A DNA stretch of 52,359 nt from an uncultured Alphaproteobacteria bacterium (lineage in GTDB: Bacteria; Pseudomonadota; Alphaproteobacteria; HIMB59). The notes under the pieces were generated by a model, which made no database searches, had not been told where the DNA came from, and was given only the letters and a program-made list of their open reading frames with translations. The position numbers were made by a program, and so were the translations under genes. This document shows positions 16,712-25,925 of the stretch, piece after piece. Numbering within the stretch: the first letter of the stretch is position 1; each line of letters starts with the position of its first letter. The stretch covers positions 1-52,359 of the forward strand of contig CABWYP010000007.1 of NCBI GenBank assembly GCA_902509695.1, read 5' to 3'.

Positions 16712-17678
16712 ATTTTTTTGCAACTTATATTTTCATTCTTCTTTATCCTACGGAACAACTATCAATGATACAATTCCTAATAATATTTTAATGTACCATC
16801 GCTTTGGTGAAACTAAATACCCTTCAACAAACATAACAGTTGAACAATTAGAGAGTCATTTAACATATTTAAAAGATGAAAAATTTAAATTTATTCTAGC
16901 TAAAGATTTATTATTTCCTGAGAACTTAACATCTAAAACAATTTCCATAACTATTGATGATGCTTATTTGTCTTTTTATGAGGTAGGTTTGCCAATTTTT
17001 GAAACATATAATACTCCTGTAACTCTTTTTTTAAATACAGAAAATATTGGTGTAAATAATTATATGACTTGGTCACAACTTAATGATGCTTTAAACAGAG
17101 GTGTTGATATTCAAAATCATACACACTCACATTCTAGCTTACCTAAATTAAGCGCAGAAGAAATTAAAGAAGAAATTGAGAAATCTCAAAGTATTATAAA
17201 AAAAAATCTTAATATAACTCCACATCTTTTTGCCTATCCTTTTGGAGAGGCTAGTGCGTCAGTACAAGAAATTATAGCTCAATATTTTGATGCAGCCTTT
17301 GGACAGCACTCAGGTGCTTTTTCTATTGATCAGAGATATTATATTCCTAGATTTCCTTTGAATGAGAATTACAGTTCGATTGAGAGAATTCGAGATGCCT
17401 CAAAGGCTTTACCTTTTGATAATATTTCTCTATTACCTCAGGATAGTTTTTTAAATCCCCCTACTAGAAAATTTGTCCTTGAAGTTCCAGGAGGCGTAAA
17501 AGGCATTAACTGTTATATTAGAGACTTCAAAGGGTCTTTTGAAAAAGAAATAAAAACATTTGACAAACAAATATTAATTGAGCTTAGTAGATTGCCTGTA
17601 TCTGGAAGATTACGTTTTAATTGTACAAAGGTTGACAATGCTATCCAGTGGTTCGGTTATCAATATCTTATTAACTAA
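16680..17678 (+). CDS. secreted polysaccharide deacetylase (NodB-like)
   Basis: A 332-residue protein with an N-terminal signal peptide (hydrophobic to about residue 22). The NodB homology domain of CE4 enzymes follows: the metal/catalytic Asp pair in SITIDDAY, the zinc histidines in HTHSHSS, and FAYPFGE. A C-terminal 100-residue beta-rich part follows. It probably removes acetyl groups from an envelope or extracellular sugar polymer, substrate unknown. The ATG is retained because later starts would remove the signal peptide. It therefore overlaps the divergent tsaB at the 5' end (32 bases) and the convergent bax-like gene at the 3' end (4 bases). Confidence 0.9.
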   Translation: MPISKLPWIFIFFCNLYFHSSLSYGTTINDTIPNNILMYHRFGETKYPSTNITVEQLESHLTYLKDEKFKFILAKDLLFPENLTSKTISITIDDAYLSFYEVGLPIFETYNTPVTLFLNTENIGVNNYMTWSQLNDALNRGVDIQNHTHSHSSLPKLSAEEIKEEIEKSQSIIKKNLNITPHLFAYPFGEASASVQEIIAQYFDAAFGQHSGAFSIDQRYYIPRFPLNENYSSIERIRDASKALPFDNISLLPQDSFLNPPTRKFVLEVPGGVKGINCYIRDFKGSFEKEIKTFDKQILIELSRLPVSGRLRFNCTKVDNAIQWFGYQYLIN

Positions 17679-18523
17679 TACTCAAAGCGATCAAAATCTC
17701 TTAACTTATTAGATTCTATAATAAGCTCGAGTTTATCGACATATTTATCTCCAATTTCTGCATATGCTGCTAAAAACTTTACTTTGGCGCTTATAGGGTC
17801 AGTATATTGTACCCTTTCGGCGATACGTCTCACAACTCTAAAACTATAGTAAGCCCCATGAGTATTAATATTGTGCATATAGGCTTTAACGCTTTCTTCA
17901 AGATTATCAAATTTTAAAACAGCATGACTTTTATCTTCATCTCTTTCTTCAGGAATAATTCCCCTTTGTTCGTTTGTAGTCCATTGACCGTAGAGAGCAT
18001 TACCTTCTAAAGCAAACCGTGATTGCCCCCAACCACTTTCAATTATAGCTTGCCCCAAAGCTAAAGATATAGGAATAATATTAATTCTTTGTTTTAGCTG
18101 TTTAAAAAGTTTTAAATTTATCTCACTATAATCAAGTTTATATTTTTTTGATAATCTGATTACTTCGTTAGTTTCATTTTCATTTAGATCTGTCCTAGAA
18201 AATTTTTTTTCGATATTTACGATCATCTTACGATCATCAAGTATCAAGGAATTTGTTTGAAAGATAATAGGAAGAGTAATTAGATAAAACAATTTTTTTT
18301 TAGTAGTTACATCTTGTAATTCTTTAAAATCTGAGGGAAGTTTTTCTAAAATTGGTAAAAATTCTAATTGTTTTGATGTTAAGTTCTCAATTAGAAGGTC
18401 ATTCTTCTTATAATATATATGAAGATCTTTCCAGCTTTTAAAACCTTGAGCTTGAGATAAAGGACTTATAAAAATCCCAATTAAAAATATAAAGAGCTTA
18501 TACTTCAACAGGGCGAACTTCAC
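17675..18523 (-). CDS. Bax-type glucosaminidase (peptidoglycan hydrolase)
   Basis: A 282-residue exported protein: signal peptide to about residue 26 (SPLSQAQ). The C-terminal glucosaminidase domain has ISLALGQAIIESGWGQSRFA, in which the Glu of IIESGWG is the likely catalytic acid, then GNALYGQWT and EESVKAYMHNINTH. Matches the Bax subgroup of the lysozyme-like glucosaminidase family, which cuts the N-acetylglucosamine bonds of peptidoglycan. The start overlaps the end of the NifU-like gene by 26 bases, so it is probably co-transcribed with it. Confidence 0.88.
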   Translation of the reverse strand: MKFALLKYKLFIFLIGIFISPLSQAQGFKSWKDLHIYYKKNDLLIENLTSKQLEFLPILEKLPSDFKELQDVTTKKKLFYLITLPIIFQTNSLILDDRKMIVNIEKKFSRTDLNENETNEVIRLSKKYKLDYSEINLKLFKQLKQRINIIPISLALGQAIIESGWGQSRFALEGNALYGQWTTNEQRGIIPEERDEDKSHAVLKFDNLEESVKAYMHNINTHGAYYSFRVVRRIAERVQYTDPISAKVKFLAAYAEIGDKYVDKLELIIESNKLRDFDRFEY

Positions 18524-19055
18524 GAATTTCAGGAATATAATGCTTTAGCATATTCTCAATTCCCATCTTTAAAGTTGCCGTCGAACTAGGGCAGCCTTGA
18601 CAAGCGCCTTGCATTTGAAGAAAAACTATTCCTTCATTATATTTATCAAATATTATATCGCCACCATCCATAGCTACTGCTGGTCTAACTTTTGAGTCTA
18701 AAAGCTCTTTAATTTTTTTAACAACATCGCTATCATTTTCATTATGCTCGTGTTCTGTTCTAGGAGCCTGTTCAGAAATCACCGGTTTTTTTGTAGTAAA
18801 ATGTTCAATGATACAACCCAATATAGCTGGTTTCATCAAAGTCCACTCATTAACTTCTGCTTTTGTAATGGTAATAAAATCAGACCCAAAAAAAACACTT
18901 TCTACCCCCTTAATATTAAAGAGATTCTGGGCTAGAGGTGAATTTCCAGCGGAAGCTTCATCTTGAAAGAAAATAGTTCCTTCCTTCATTACTTCTTGAC
19001 CAGGCAAAAATTTTAAAGTGGCTGGGTTCGGGGTGGGTTCAGTTTGTACAAACAT
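18498..19055 (-). CDS. NifU-like Fe-S cluster carrier (Nfu family)
   Basis: Delivers Fe-S clusters to client proteins. With the ATG at 19055 the protein is 185 residues and starts MFVQTEPTPNPATLKFLPG, the standard beginning of the Nfu N-terminal domain. The frame extends to 19151, but those 32 extra residues are not family-like and would run into trpS. The C-terminal NifU domain has AVAMDGGDIIF and the cluster-binding CxxC in GACQGCPSS. A His/Glu-rich linker joins the two domains. It lies 46 bases downstream of trpS, same strand. Confidence 0.94.
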   Translation of the reverse strand: MFVQTEPTPNPATLKFLPGQEVMKEGTIFFQDEASAGNSPLAQNLFNIKGVESVFFGSDFITITKAEVNEWTLMKPAILGCIIEHFTTKKPVISEQAPRTEHEHNENDSDVVKKIKELLDSKVRPAVAMDGGDIIFDKYNEGIVFLQMQGACQGCPSSTATLKMGIENMLKHYIPEIREVRPVEV

Positions 19056-19101
19056 AATAGATAATATGTCTATAAATTTCGAAAATTCAACCGTTGCAGT
19101 T

Positions 19102-20106
19102 TCATTTAAAACCAACGATTTTATAAATATCTGCAAGAATAGGGTTGGCAATGGCAGAGGCTTTTTCAGTTCCTGTTGATAAAATGTTACTTAATTCATC
19201 TTTGTTATTTAATAAATTATGAATTTCTTTTCGTATTGGGCTAATAATTTGAACCAAACTATCACCTAAGTCCTTTTTGAGAATAGAATACTCTTTTCCA
19301 GAATAACTTCTTAAAGTTTCAGAACTATCTTTGTTGAGACATGCTGATAAGATATTAATAAGGTTTAAACACTCAGGTTTACTATTAAGATCTTCAGTTG
19401 AGCTTGGAATTAATTCTGAGTCTGATTTGGCTTTTCTTACTTTAGAAATAATAACTTCATCTTCGTCAGTTAATAATATTCTTGAAAATTCAGAAGGATC
19501 AGATTTTGACATCTTCTTTGTACCATCACGAAGACTCATTACTCTGGTTGCATTACCATAAATGAGAGGCTCAGGAAGAGGAAAAAAATCAACACCAAAA
19601 TCATTATTAAATTTTTGTGCAATATCTCTTGATAACTCTAAATGCTGTTTTTGATCATCACCCACTGGTACATGCGTTGCTAGATAGGCTAGAATATCTG
19701 CAGCCATTAAGTTGGGATATACCATTAATCCAACACTGACATTTTCTCTATTCTTTCCTGCCTTATCCTTGAATTGAGTCATTCGATTTAGCCAACCAAT
19801 TCTACTAACACAATTAAATATCCAAGATAATTGTGAATGAGCTGGAACACTAGATTGTTGAAAGATTATTTGTTTTTTATAATCAACACCAGCTGCAATA
19901 AAAGATGCCAGTACTTCTAGAATATTAGAACGAAGCTCAGAGGGATTTTGGTCAACTGTAATTGCATGTTGATCAACTACACAATAAACACACTCGTATT
20001 TTTTTTGAAGTTCTACAAAATTTTTAATAGCACCTAAATAGTTACCCAAATGCAATGCACCTGTTGGCTGAACACCTGAAAATACCCTCTGTTGAAATTT
20101 TGTCAT
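19102..20106 (-). CDS. trpS: tryptophanyl-tRNA synthetase
   Basis: Charges tRNA-Trp. 334 residues from the ATG at 20106; the frame extends five codons to 20121, but the family starts near QRVFSGVQPTG. Class I signatures: HIGH-type GALHLGNYLG at about 20-29, and KMSKS in KKMSKSDPS. Other motifs are VYCVVDQHAIT and MAADILAY. Length is typical for bacterial TrpRS. Confidence 0.97.
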   Translation of the reverse strand: MTKFQQRVFSGVQPTGALHLGNYLGAIKNFVELQKKYECVYCVVDQHAITVDQNPSELRSNILEVLASFIAAGVDYKKQIIFQQSSVPAHSQLSWIFNCVSRIGWLNRMTQFKDKAGKNRENVSVGLMVYPNLMAADILAYLATHVPVGDDQKQHLELSRDIAQKFNNDFGVDFFPLPEPLIYGNATRVMSLRDGTKKMSKSDPSEFSRILLTDEDEVIISKVRKAKSDSELIPSSTEDLNSKPECLNLINILSACLNKDSSETLRSYSGKEYSILKKDLGDSLVQIISPIRKEIHNLLNNKDELSNILSTGTEKASAIANPILADIYKIVGFK

Positions 20107-20206
20107 GACTACTAACTTCAAATAAATATCAGAATAATTACTTTATTTCGAGAAAGTTAAATGAATTTTTTTAATATCTACAAATTAAGCTCTATTAATC
20201 GCTCTT

Positions 20207-22762
20207 TTATTGGGCAACTTTAGTTAGTTGAGACTCTAAAGACTCAAGTATTTTTGTATTTTTAATCTTTTTATTTTTATGATCAGTGACTTGAAAGATA
20301 TCAAACACTTTTTCTCCATAAGTAGATATTTTTGCTGATTGTACACTTACATTATTTGTATGAAATATATTCAAGATATCCATTAAAAGCCCTTGTCTAT
20401 CACCCGATAAAATTTGAAATGTAGTCATTTGATTACTCATTTTATTATCAATTGTAATTACCGGCACGATATCAAATTTTGATTTTAAATAATGATTGTT
20501 TATAACATCATTATTTCCAGGTTTATTTATACTTGCTTTTAAATGATTAATAAGTCTTTGTTGCTCGTTTTTTTCTTTTATTGCTTTTTGCGATGAATTG
20601 CAAATCCAAAAAACATCTATGACATGATTGTTTTTTAGAGAAATAATCCTTGAGCTCAAAATATTAGATTGAGAGTTACCAATACCTACTACAATATCTT
20701 TTAAAATACCAGAGCGATTAGGACAAATAACAACAATAGTATTATATTCCGTATTTTCATAATTCAAAAAATTAACATTCAGGTAGCTAGTATCTTTTAA
20801 ATATTCTTTATAGAATTTAAATATATCGATAATCATTCTAGAGGAAAAAGCTTCCCAAAATAGTGAAGGGACATCATCTATATTATTTTGAATAAAATTT
20901 TTCATCGATTGATTAACATTTTTTAAAACACTTTTTTTAATAGAGTCTTGCACCGCAGATGAATATGAGATGCTATCCAATCCTCTTTGAAGAAAGTCAC
21001 GTGAATTAAATAGAAGGCTTCTTAGTAAACTTATGCGCCATTCGTTTAATACATTTGGGCCAACTGCTGAAATATCACATAATGTAAAAAGAAATAATGA
21101 ATTAATTTTTTCAGTAGTATTAGCAATAGATGTAAATGATGCTATGACATCTGGGTCCTGAGGATCATTTTTAAATGCTATATCGCTCATCAATAAATGA
21201 TTTTCGATCAACCATAATGCCATTATTTGATCGTCCTCTTGCACAGGAAGCCTTTTAAATATTTTTTCTAAAAGTTCTTTTCCATATATGGAGTGGCTTT
21301 TAGGTCCTTTTTTACCAATATCATGAAATAGTAATGCAATATGAAGAGCGGTTTTCAAATGAATCCTACTATAAATTTCTTTGTAAAAGGATTGCCTCTT
21401 TAACTCATTTAAGTGATGAAGGGTTAATAGCAAATGTTCATCAGTGGTATAATGATGATATATATCAAATTGTACTTGACCCCAAATTCTACCAAATTCT
21501 GGAAATAATTCGTTTAATATCCTTGTATCGTTTAAATTTCTCAAGACTTGAATGGGATTTTTCTTTGAAACAATTATGTTTATTAGAGATTGATATTGTT
21601 CAGAGGTTATTGATTTTTTAATTTGCTTCCTTTTTTCCTCAACCATTTTTAAAAAAACTGGATGAATTAATAAATTATTATTTAAAGAAGCTTCGAATAC
21701 ACTAAGCCAATTTTTTTGAAAGCTTTTAAAACTATATTTTTTTAAATTTAAAAAACCTTTTTCAACTAAAAATTGTTTACTAGCAAGTTTTGTCCTCGTT
21801 GGTTTAGTCTTATATATAGTTTTAATAATTAATTCTTCTGGCAGTTTAGAATAAAAGGTATTGAGTAATGATTCAATTTTTGCAATATTTACAAAAAGAT
21901 GTTTCATAAATCTCTCAACACCTTTTTCTTTACCGGTATTTCTGTAAGAAAGTTTTTTTGAAATCTTTAGCTGATTTTCAATTGATAATATATCGCCCTT
22001 ACTATTATTAAAAAAATGGATGAAAGCTCTTACAGTTAATAAAAATCTCCATGAAGATTTAAGATCTCTTACCTCTTTAATTGTAAATATATTAATTTTA
22101 GATAAGTCATCTAAGTCATTAATATTAAATATGAATATAGACACCCATAAAATTGTATGAATGTCTCTTAAACCACCAATGCCCTCTTTGATTTGTGGTT
22201 CTAGATTGCTTTTAATTCCTAAATAGTACTCGTGTCTATTAACCAGTTCTAGTAATTTATTTTCACTTAGTTTTAAAGAATTTAATTTTCCAATCAAAAT
22301 TTTAATTGATCTTACAAACTCTCCGTATTCTTCTGTATTCCCAATCAAATATCGAGACTCTGCAAATTTTGTTATAGTTTTGATATCTTTTTTTGAGTCA
22401 ATGATAGCTTGTTTTATAGTTAAAAAAGATATTCCAACTTCAAGTCCTACGTCCCATAGACAATTATTTAACTCAGTAATAAATTTACTTATATTTCTAT
22501 TTGTTTTTTTATAAAGAAGTAATAAATCTACATCGCTCTTAGGTGATAAGTCATGTCTGCCATATCCGCCTACTGCAACTAGAGTGAAATCGGTAACCGG
22601 ATAATTAAGTGTTATATTTTTTACAATATTTTTTACTATTTTATCAACTAGCTTGGTGTGGTAATTATTGAAACTAAAGCCATCATTATTGGCTATTAAT
22701 TTTTTAAATAACTTATCTTTTTCAACCCTATATTTTTTTTTTAGTTTTATTATCTCACTCAT
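20207..22762 (-). CDS. glnD: PII uridylyltransferase / uridylyl-removing enzyme
   Basis: Senses glutamine and adds or removes UMP on PII proteins, controlling nitrogen assimilation. The 851-residue chain has the expected order. The nucleotidyltransferase domain has GGYGRHDLSPKSDVDLLLLY near residue 70. The middle HD phosphohydrolase domain has LLFHDIGKKGPKSHS. Two C-terminal ACT domains follow, the last around FQILSGDRQGLLMDIL. All key residues appear intact although the overall sequence is AT-driven and Lys/Asn/Ile-rich. Divergent from the DUF47 gene across a 118-base gap in which no clear site was found. Confidence 0.95.
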   Translation of the reverse strand: MSEIIKLKKKYRVEKDKLFKKLIANNDGFSFNNYHTKLVDKIVKNIVKNITLNYPVTDFTLVAVGGYGRHDLSPKSDVDLLLLYKKTNRNISKFITELNNCLWDVGLEVGISFLTIKQAIIDSKKDIKTITKFAESRYLIGNTEEYGEFVRSIKILIGKLNSLKLSENKLLELVNRHEYYLGIKSNLEPQIKEGIGGLRDIHTILWVSIFIFNINDLDDLSKINIFTIKEVRDLKSSWRFLLTVRAFIHFFNNSKGDILSIENQLKISKKLSYRNTGKEKGVERFMKHLFVNIAKIESLLNTFYSKLPEELIIKTIYKTKPTRTKLASKQFLVEKGFLNLKKYSFKSFQKNWLSVFEASLNNNLLIHPVFLKMVEEKRKQIKKSITSEQYQSLINIIVSKKNPIQVLRNLNDTRILNELFPEFGRIWGQVQFDIYHHYTTDEHLLLTLHHLNELKRQSFYKEIYSRIHLKTALHIALLFHDIGKKGPKSHSIYGKELLEKIFKRLPVQEDDQIMALWLIENHLLMSDIAFKNDPQDPDVIASFTSIANTTEKINSLFLFTLCDISAVGPNVLNEWRISLLRSLLFNSRDFLQRGLDSISYSSAVQDSIKKSVLKNVNQSMKNFIQNNIDDVPSLFWEAFSSRMIIDIFKFYKEYLKDTSYLNVNFLNYENTEYNTIVVICPNRSGILKDIVVGIGNSQSNILSSRIISLKNNHVIDVFWICNSSQKAIKEKNEQQRLINHLKASINKPGNNDVINNHYLKSKFDIVPVITIDNKMSNQMTTFQILSGDRQGLLMDILNIFHTNNVSVQSAKISTYGEKVFDIFQVTDHKNKKIKNTKILESLESQLTKVAQ

Positions 22763-22880
22763 CTTTTGCTACATACTAAAGAAAAAAGCCAAAAATAGTG
22801 CATTTATTTAAAATTTATATAAATTATACATATAATTAGTAAAACTTATTTTTACTAAGAAAAATATCAAAAATATTAAA

Positions 22881-23549
22881 ATGTTTAATTTAAGGAATAA
22901 TAAATTGTCAATGTTTAGTGATACTAAAAAACTTGAAAAAGATATTGATGAATTTGTTAATATCTTATCTGAAGTAGGACTGGCATTTAAGTCAATTGTA
23001 AAGAGGTACCTTTCACATTCAACTGATGAAAATTTTGAGTCTTTAATAGAGAAAGTTACAGAAATGGAGAGCAGAGCAGACATTATAACAAAAGAAATAG
23101 AACATGCTTTGTACGAAGAAACTTTAATACCTGATGCAAGAAGCGACGTACTTAGACTTTTAGAGCACTTAGATGAATTAATAGGAATGTATCAAGGTAA
23201 CTGTTATCATTTTTCCATACAAAAACCAAACTTTCCAAAAGAGTTTCATGATGACCTAATCAGTCTAACAGATACAGTTGTTGATTGTGTTGAAGCACTT
23301 TGTTTAACGGTGAGATCATTTTTTAGAGATACTCGATCCGTTAGGGATAACGCTCATAAAGTGACTTATCGTGAAAAAGAGTCTGATATCAAATTTAGTT
23401 CAATAGCCAGAAGAATTTTTAATTCTGACTTAAATTTAGATCAAAAAATGCACTTAAGATATTTTGTCGAAAAAATTGATCGTATTTGTGATCAAGCGGA
23501 AGACATTGCTGACGAACTAATTATTTATTCAATTAAACGATCAGTTTAA
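22881..23549 (+). CDS. DUF47 (PhoU-like) protein, partner of the PiT transporter
   Basis: A 222-residue all-helical protein of the DUF47 family, related to PhoU, in the usual place 11 bases before a PiT transporter gene. Features include MESRADIITKEIEHALYEE, ARSDVLRLLEHLDEL and a C-terminal VEKIDRICDQAEDIADEL, the metal-binding acidic helices of the PhoU/DUF47 fold. Such proteins are thought to regulate or gate the cognate phosphate permease. The ATG at 22881 is used; a second ATG ten codons later is possible. Confidence 0.92.
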   Translation: MFNLRNNKLSMFSDTKKLEKDIDEFVNILSEVGLAFKSIVKRYLSHSTDENFESLIEKVTEMESRADIITKEIEHALYEETLIPDARSDVLRLLEHLDELIGMYQGNCYHFSIQKPNFPKEFHDDLISLTDTVVDCVEALCLTVRSFFRDTRSVRDNAHKVTYREKESDIKFSSIARRIFNSDLNLDQKMHLRYFVEKIDRICDQAEDIADELIIYSIKRSV

Positions 23550-23560
23550 TTTTCAAATTT

Positions 23561-24613
23561 ATGGAATTAACAATATTTCTTTTCTTGCTTGGTGGCTTAT
23601 TCTTAGGATGGTCTCTTGGTGCTAATGATGCTGCAAATGTTTTTGGAACAGCTGTTGGCACTAGAATGGTTTCTTTTAAAACAGCAGCAATAGTTTGCAG
23701 TATATTCGTCATACTTGGGTCAGTAATTAGTGGAGCAGGAACTACAGAAACAATAGGGAAGTTAGGAGCAATAAACGCTTTACCAGGAGCATTTGCATGT
23801 TGTGTTGCAGCTGGCATCTCTGTTTACTTAATGACTAAATTTGGCCTTCCAGTTTCAACTACGCAAGCCATTGTTGGATCCATTGTTGGGTGGAATCTTT
23901 TTACTGGTTCAGAGACAAATTTAAAAGTCCTTACTACAATTCTTGCAACATGGATTTTATGTCCAATTCTTGCAGGTTTAATCGCTATTGGAATATTTTT
24001 AGTTGTAAAAAATATTATCAGCAATTCCAAAATTCACATTTTAAGATTAGACGCTTACACTCGTATAGCATTATTATTAGCAGGCGCCTTTGGTGCTTAT
24101 AGCTTAGGTGCTAATAATATAGCCAATGTTATGGGTGTTTTTGTAAATATATCACCATTCACGGACATAAATATCACAAGTTTCTTTGTGTTTTCATCTG
24201 TTCAACAGTTGTTTTTACTTGGAGGATTAGCAATAGCGTTTGGTGTATTTACTTATTCAAAAAAAGTTATGTTCACTGTAGGTGCGGATTTGCTTAAGCT
24301 ATCCCCTTTATCAGCTTTTGTGGTTGTTCTATCACACTCTATTGTCTTATTTTTATTTGCCTCTCAGGGAATAAGTAGCTTTTTAAATTCATTAAATTTA
24401 CCTTCCTTGCCCTTAGTGCCCGTTTCAAGCTCTCAGGCAATAGTAGGAGGAGTAATAGGTATTGGTCTTTTAAAAGGAGGCAAGGAAGTCAAATGGTCAG
24501 TTGCAGGAAAAATTTCTATTGGCTGGGTGGTCTTGCCCATAATAACAATGATTATTGCAATGCTAATTTTGTACTTACTAAAATATATGTTTAATTTAAG
24601 CGTAGTGCTTTAG
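23561..24613 (+). CDS. pit: PiT-family inorganic phosphate transporter
   Basis: A 350-residue integral membrane protein, about ten spans, moving phosphate (or metal phosphate) with a cation. The two inverted halves each carry the family signature. The first half has LGANDAANVFGTAVG and LPVSTTQAIVGSIVG. The second has LGANNIANVMG and PVSSSQAIVGGVIG. It forms an operon with DUF47 upstream and lies 73 bases before phnA. In this context it could import phosphate or, by reversal, release the phosphate set free from phosphonates; direction cannot be read from sequence. Confidence 0.95.
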   Translation: MELTIFLFLLGGLFLGWSLGANDAANVFGTAVGTRMVSFKTAAIVCSIFVILGSVISGAGTTETIGKLGAINALPGAFACCVAAGISVYLMTKFGLPVSTTQAIVGSIVGWNLFTGSETNLKVLTTILATWILCPILAGLIAIGIFLVVKNIISNSKIHILRLDAYTRIALLLAGAFGAYSLGANNIANVMGVFVNISPFTDINITSFFVFSSVQQLFLLGGLAIAFGVFTYSKKVMFTVGADLLKLSPLSAFVVVLSHSIVLFLFASQGISSFLNSLNLPSLPLVPVSSSQAIVGGVIGIGLLKGGKEVKWSVAGKISIGWVVLPIITMIIAMLILYLLKYMFNLSVVL

Positions 24614-24686
24614 TATTTAATTATTAATTATTTTAAAATTTTATGTATATTTTCTTTAAACTTCAGTATTTAATAAAATTTCACTT

Positions 24687-25925
24687 ATGTATTTAGAAAT
24701 TAATCAAAGAAATTATCCCTCTAAAATTAATAAGCCCGTTGTAGTTATTTGCTTAGATGGTAGTCAAAAAGAATATTTAGATAGGGCCTCTCAAAGTAAA
24801 CTGACACCTAATTTAGATAAAATTGTTAAAGAAGGAGAATTCATCTTAGCTCATAGCGCTATCCCAAGTTTTACTAACCCTAACAATATTTCTATTGTTA
24901 CAGGACAGCCAAGTGCAGTGCACGGTATTTGTGGTAATTTTTTTTATACCCCTTCTACCAATAAAGAAGTCATGATGAATGACCCTCAATATCTCCGAGC
25001 CCCAACTATTTTTCAAAAATTTTACGAACAAGGTTCAAAAATTGCAGTTATTACTGCTAAGGACAAACTAAGAAGTTTATTAGGAAATGGTCTAAATTAT
25101 AATGAAAATAGAGCCATATGTTTTTCTTCCGAAAAGTCTGATCAAACTACAATAGAACAAAATGGAATAGAAAAAGTAAATGAATGGCTAAATATGCCTG
25201 TACCTGAAGTTTACTCACAAGGCCTTTCTGAGTTTGTTATGAAGGCAGGTGTAAAAATCTTAAACGAGTTCAAACCAGATATAATGTACTTATCAACCAC
25301 AGACTTTATTCAACATAAATATGAACCTGGCCATGAGATAGCTAATCAATTTTATCAAATGTTTGATGACAATATTGGCCTACTTAATGACAACGATATT
25401 TCTTTAGTGATTACTGCCGATCATGGTATGAAGGCAAAAACTAATATAAATGGTGATCCTAATGCAATTTTCTTGGAGGACCTTTTAAAAGAAAAATTTC
25501 CTCAGGAAAATTTTAAAGTTATTCTTCCTATAACTGATCCCTATGTAGTGCACCATGGAAGCCTTGGATCTTTTGCAATGATTTATGTGGAAAATCAATC
25601 ACTAATATCAAACGTTGTAGCGGAAATTCAAAAAGTACCAGAAATAGAAGAAGTTATGAATAAACAAGAAGCTTGTAGTGCTTACCATTTACCTGAAGAT
25701 AGATCAGGAGATATTATTTGTATGAGCTCTGAGTCTTTTACTATTGGTAGTTCAAAAAGCAAACATGACTTATCATCATTAAAAGAACCTCTTCGCTCTC
25801 ATGGCGGCTTACATGAAAGAGAAGTTCCTTTCATATTGAATTCTACTAAATCGGATATTACAAACCAAGGACAAATATATAATTATGATGCATTTTATTA
25901 CGCCACTCATATGGCAAATAAATAA
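24687..25925 (+). CDS. phnA: phosphonoacetate hydrolase
   Basis: Alkaline-phosphatase superfamily enzyme that cuts the C-P bond of phosphonoacetate to give acetate and phosphate. The 412-residue protein shows metal ligand D24 in VVVICLDGSQ, the Thr nucleophile T63 in PSFTNPNNISIVTG, the Asp/His pair in TTDFIQHKYEPGH, TADHGM, and the late histidine in RSHGGLHER. These match the known two-zinc site of PhnA. It is followed directly (0 bases between TAA and ATG) by phnY, indicating one operon. Confidence 0.95.
   Translation: MYLEINQRNYPSKINKPVVVICLDGSQKEYLDRASQSKLTPNLDKIVKEGEFILAHSAIPSFTNPNNISIVTGQPSAVHGICGNFFYTPSTNKEVMMNDPQYLRAPTIFQKFYEQGSKIAVITAKDKLRSLLGNGLNYNENRAICFSSEKSDQTTIEQNGIEKVNEWLNMPVPEVYSQGLSEFVMKAGVKILNEFKPDIMYLSTTDFIQHKYEPGHEIANQFYQMFDDNIGLLNDNDISLVITADHGMKAKTNINGDPNAIFLEDLLKEKFPQENFKVILPITDPYVVHHGSLGSFAMIYVENQSLISNVVAEIQKVPEIEEVMNKQEACSAYHLPEDRSGDIICMSSESFTIGSSKSKHDLSSLKEPLRSHGGLHEREVPFILNSTKSDITNQGQIYNYDAFYYATHMANK

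Noticed and set aside
18498-19151. Longer start for the NifU-like gene
   Set aside because: The extra 32 residues are not family-like and overlap the trpS end. The ATG at 19055 begins exactly at the conserved N-terminus.
22808-23083. 91-codon hydrophobic minus-strand frame
   Set aside because: It is antisense to the start of the well-supported DUF47 gene and shows no family features.
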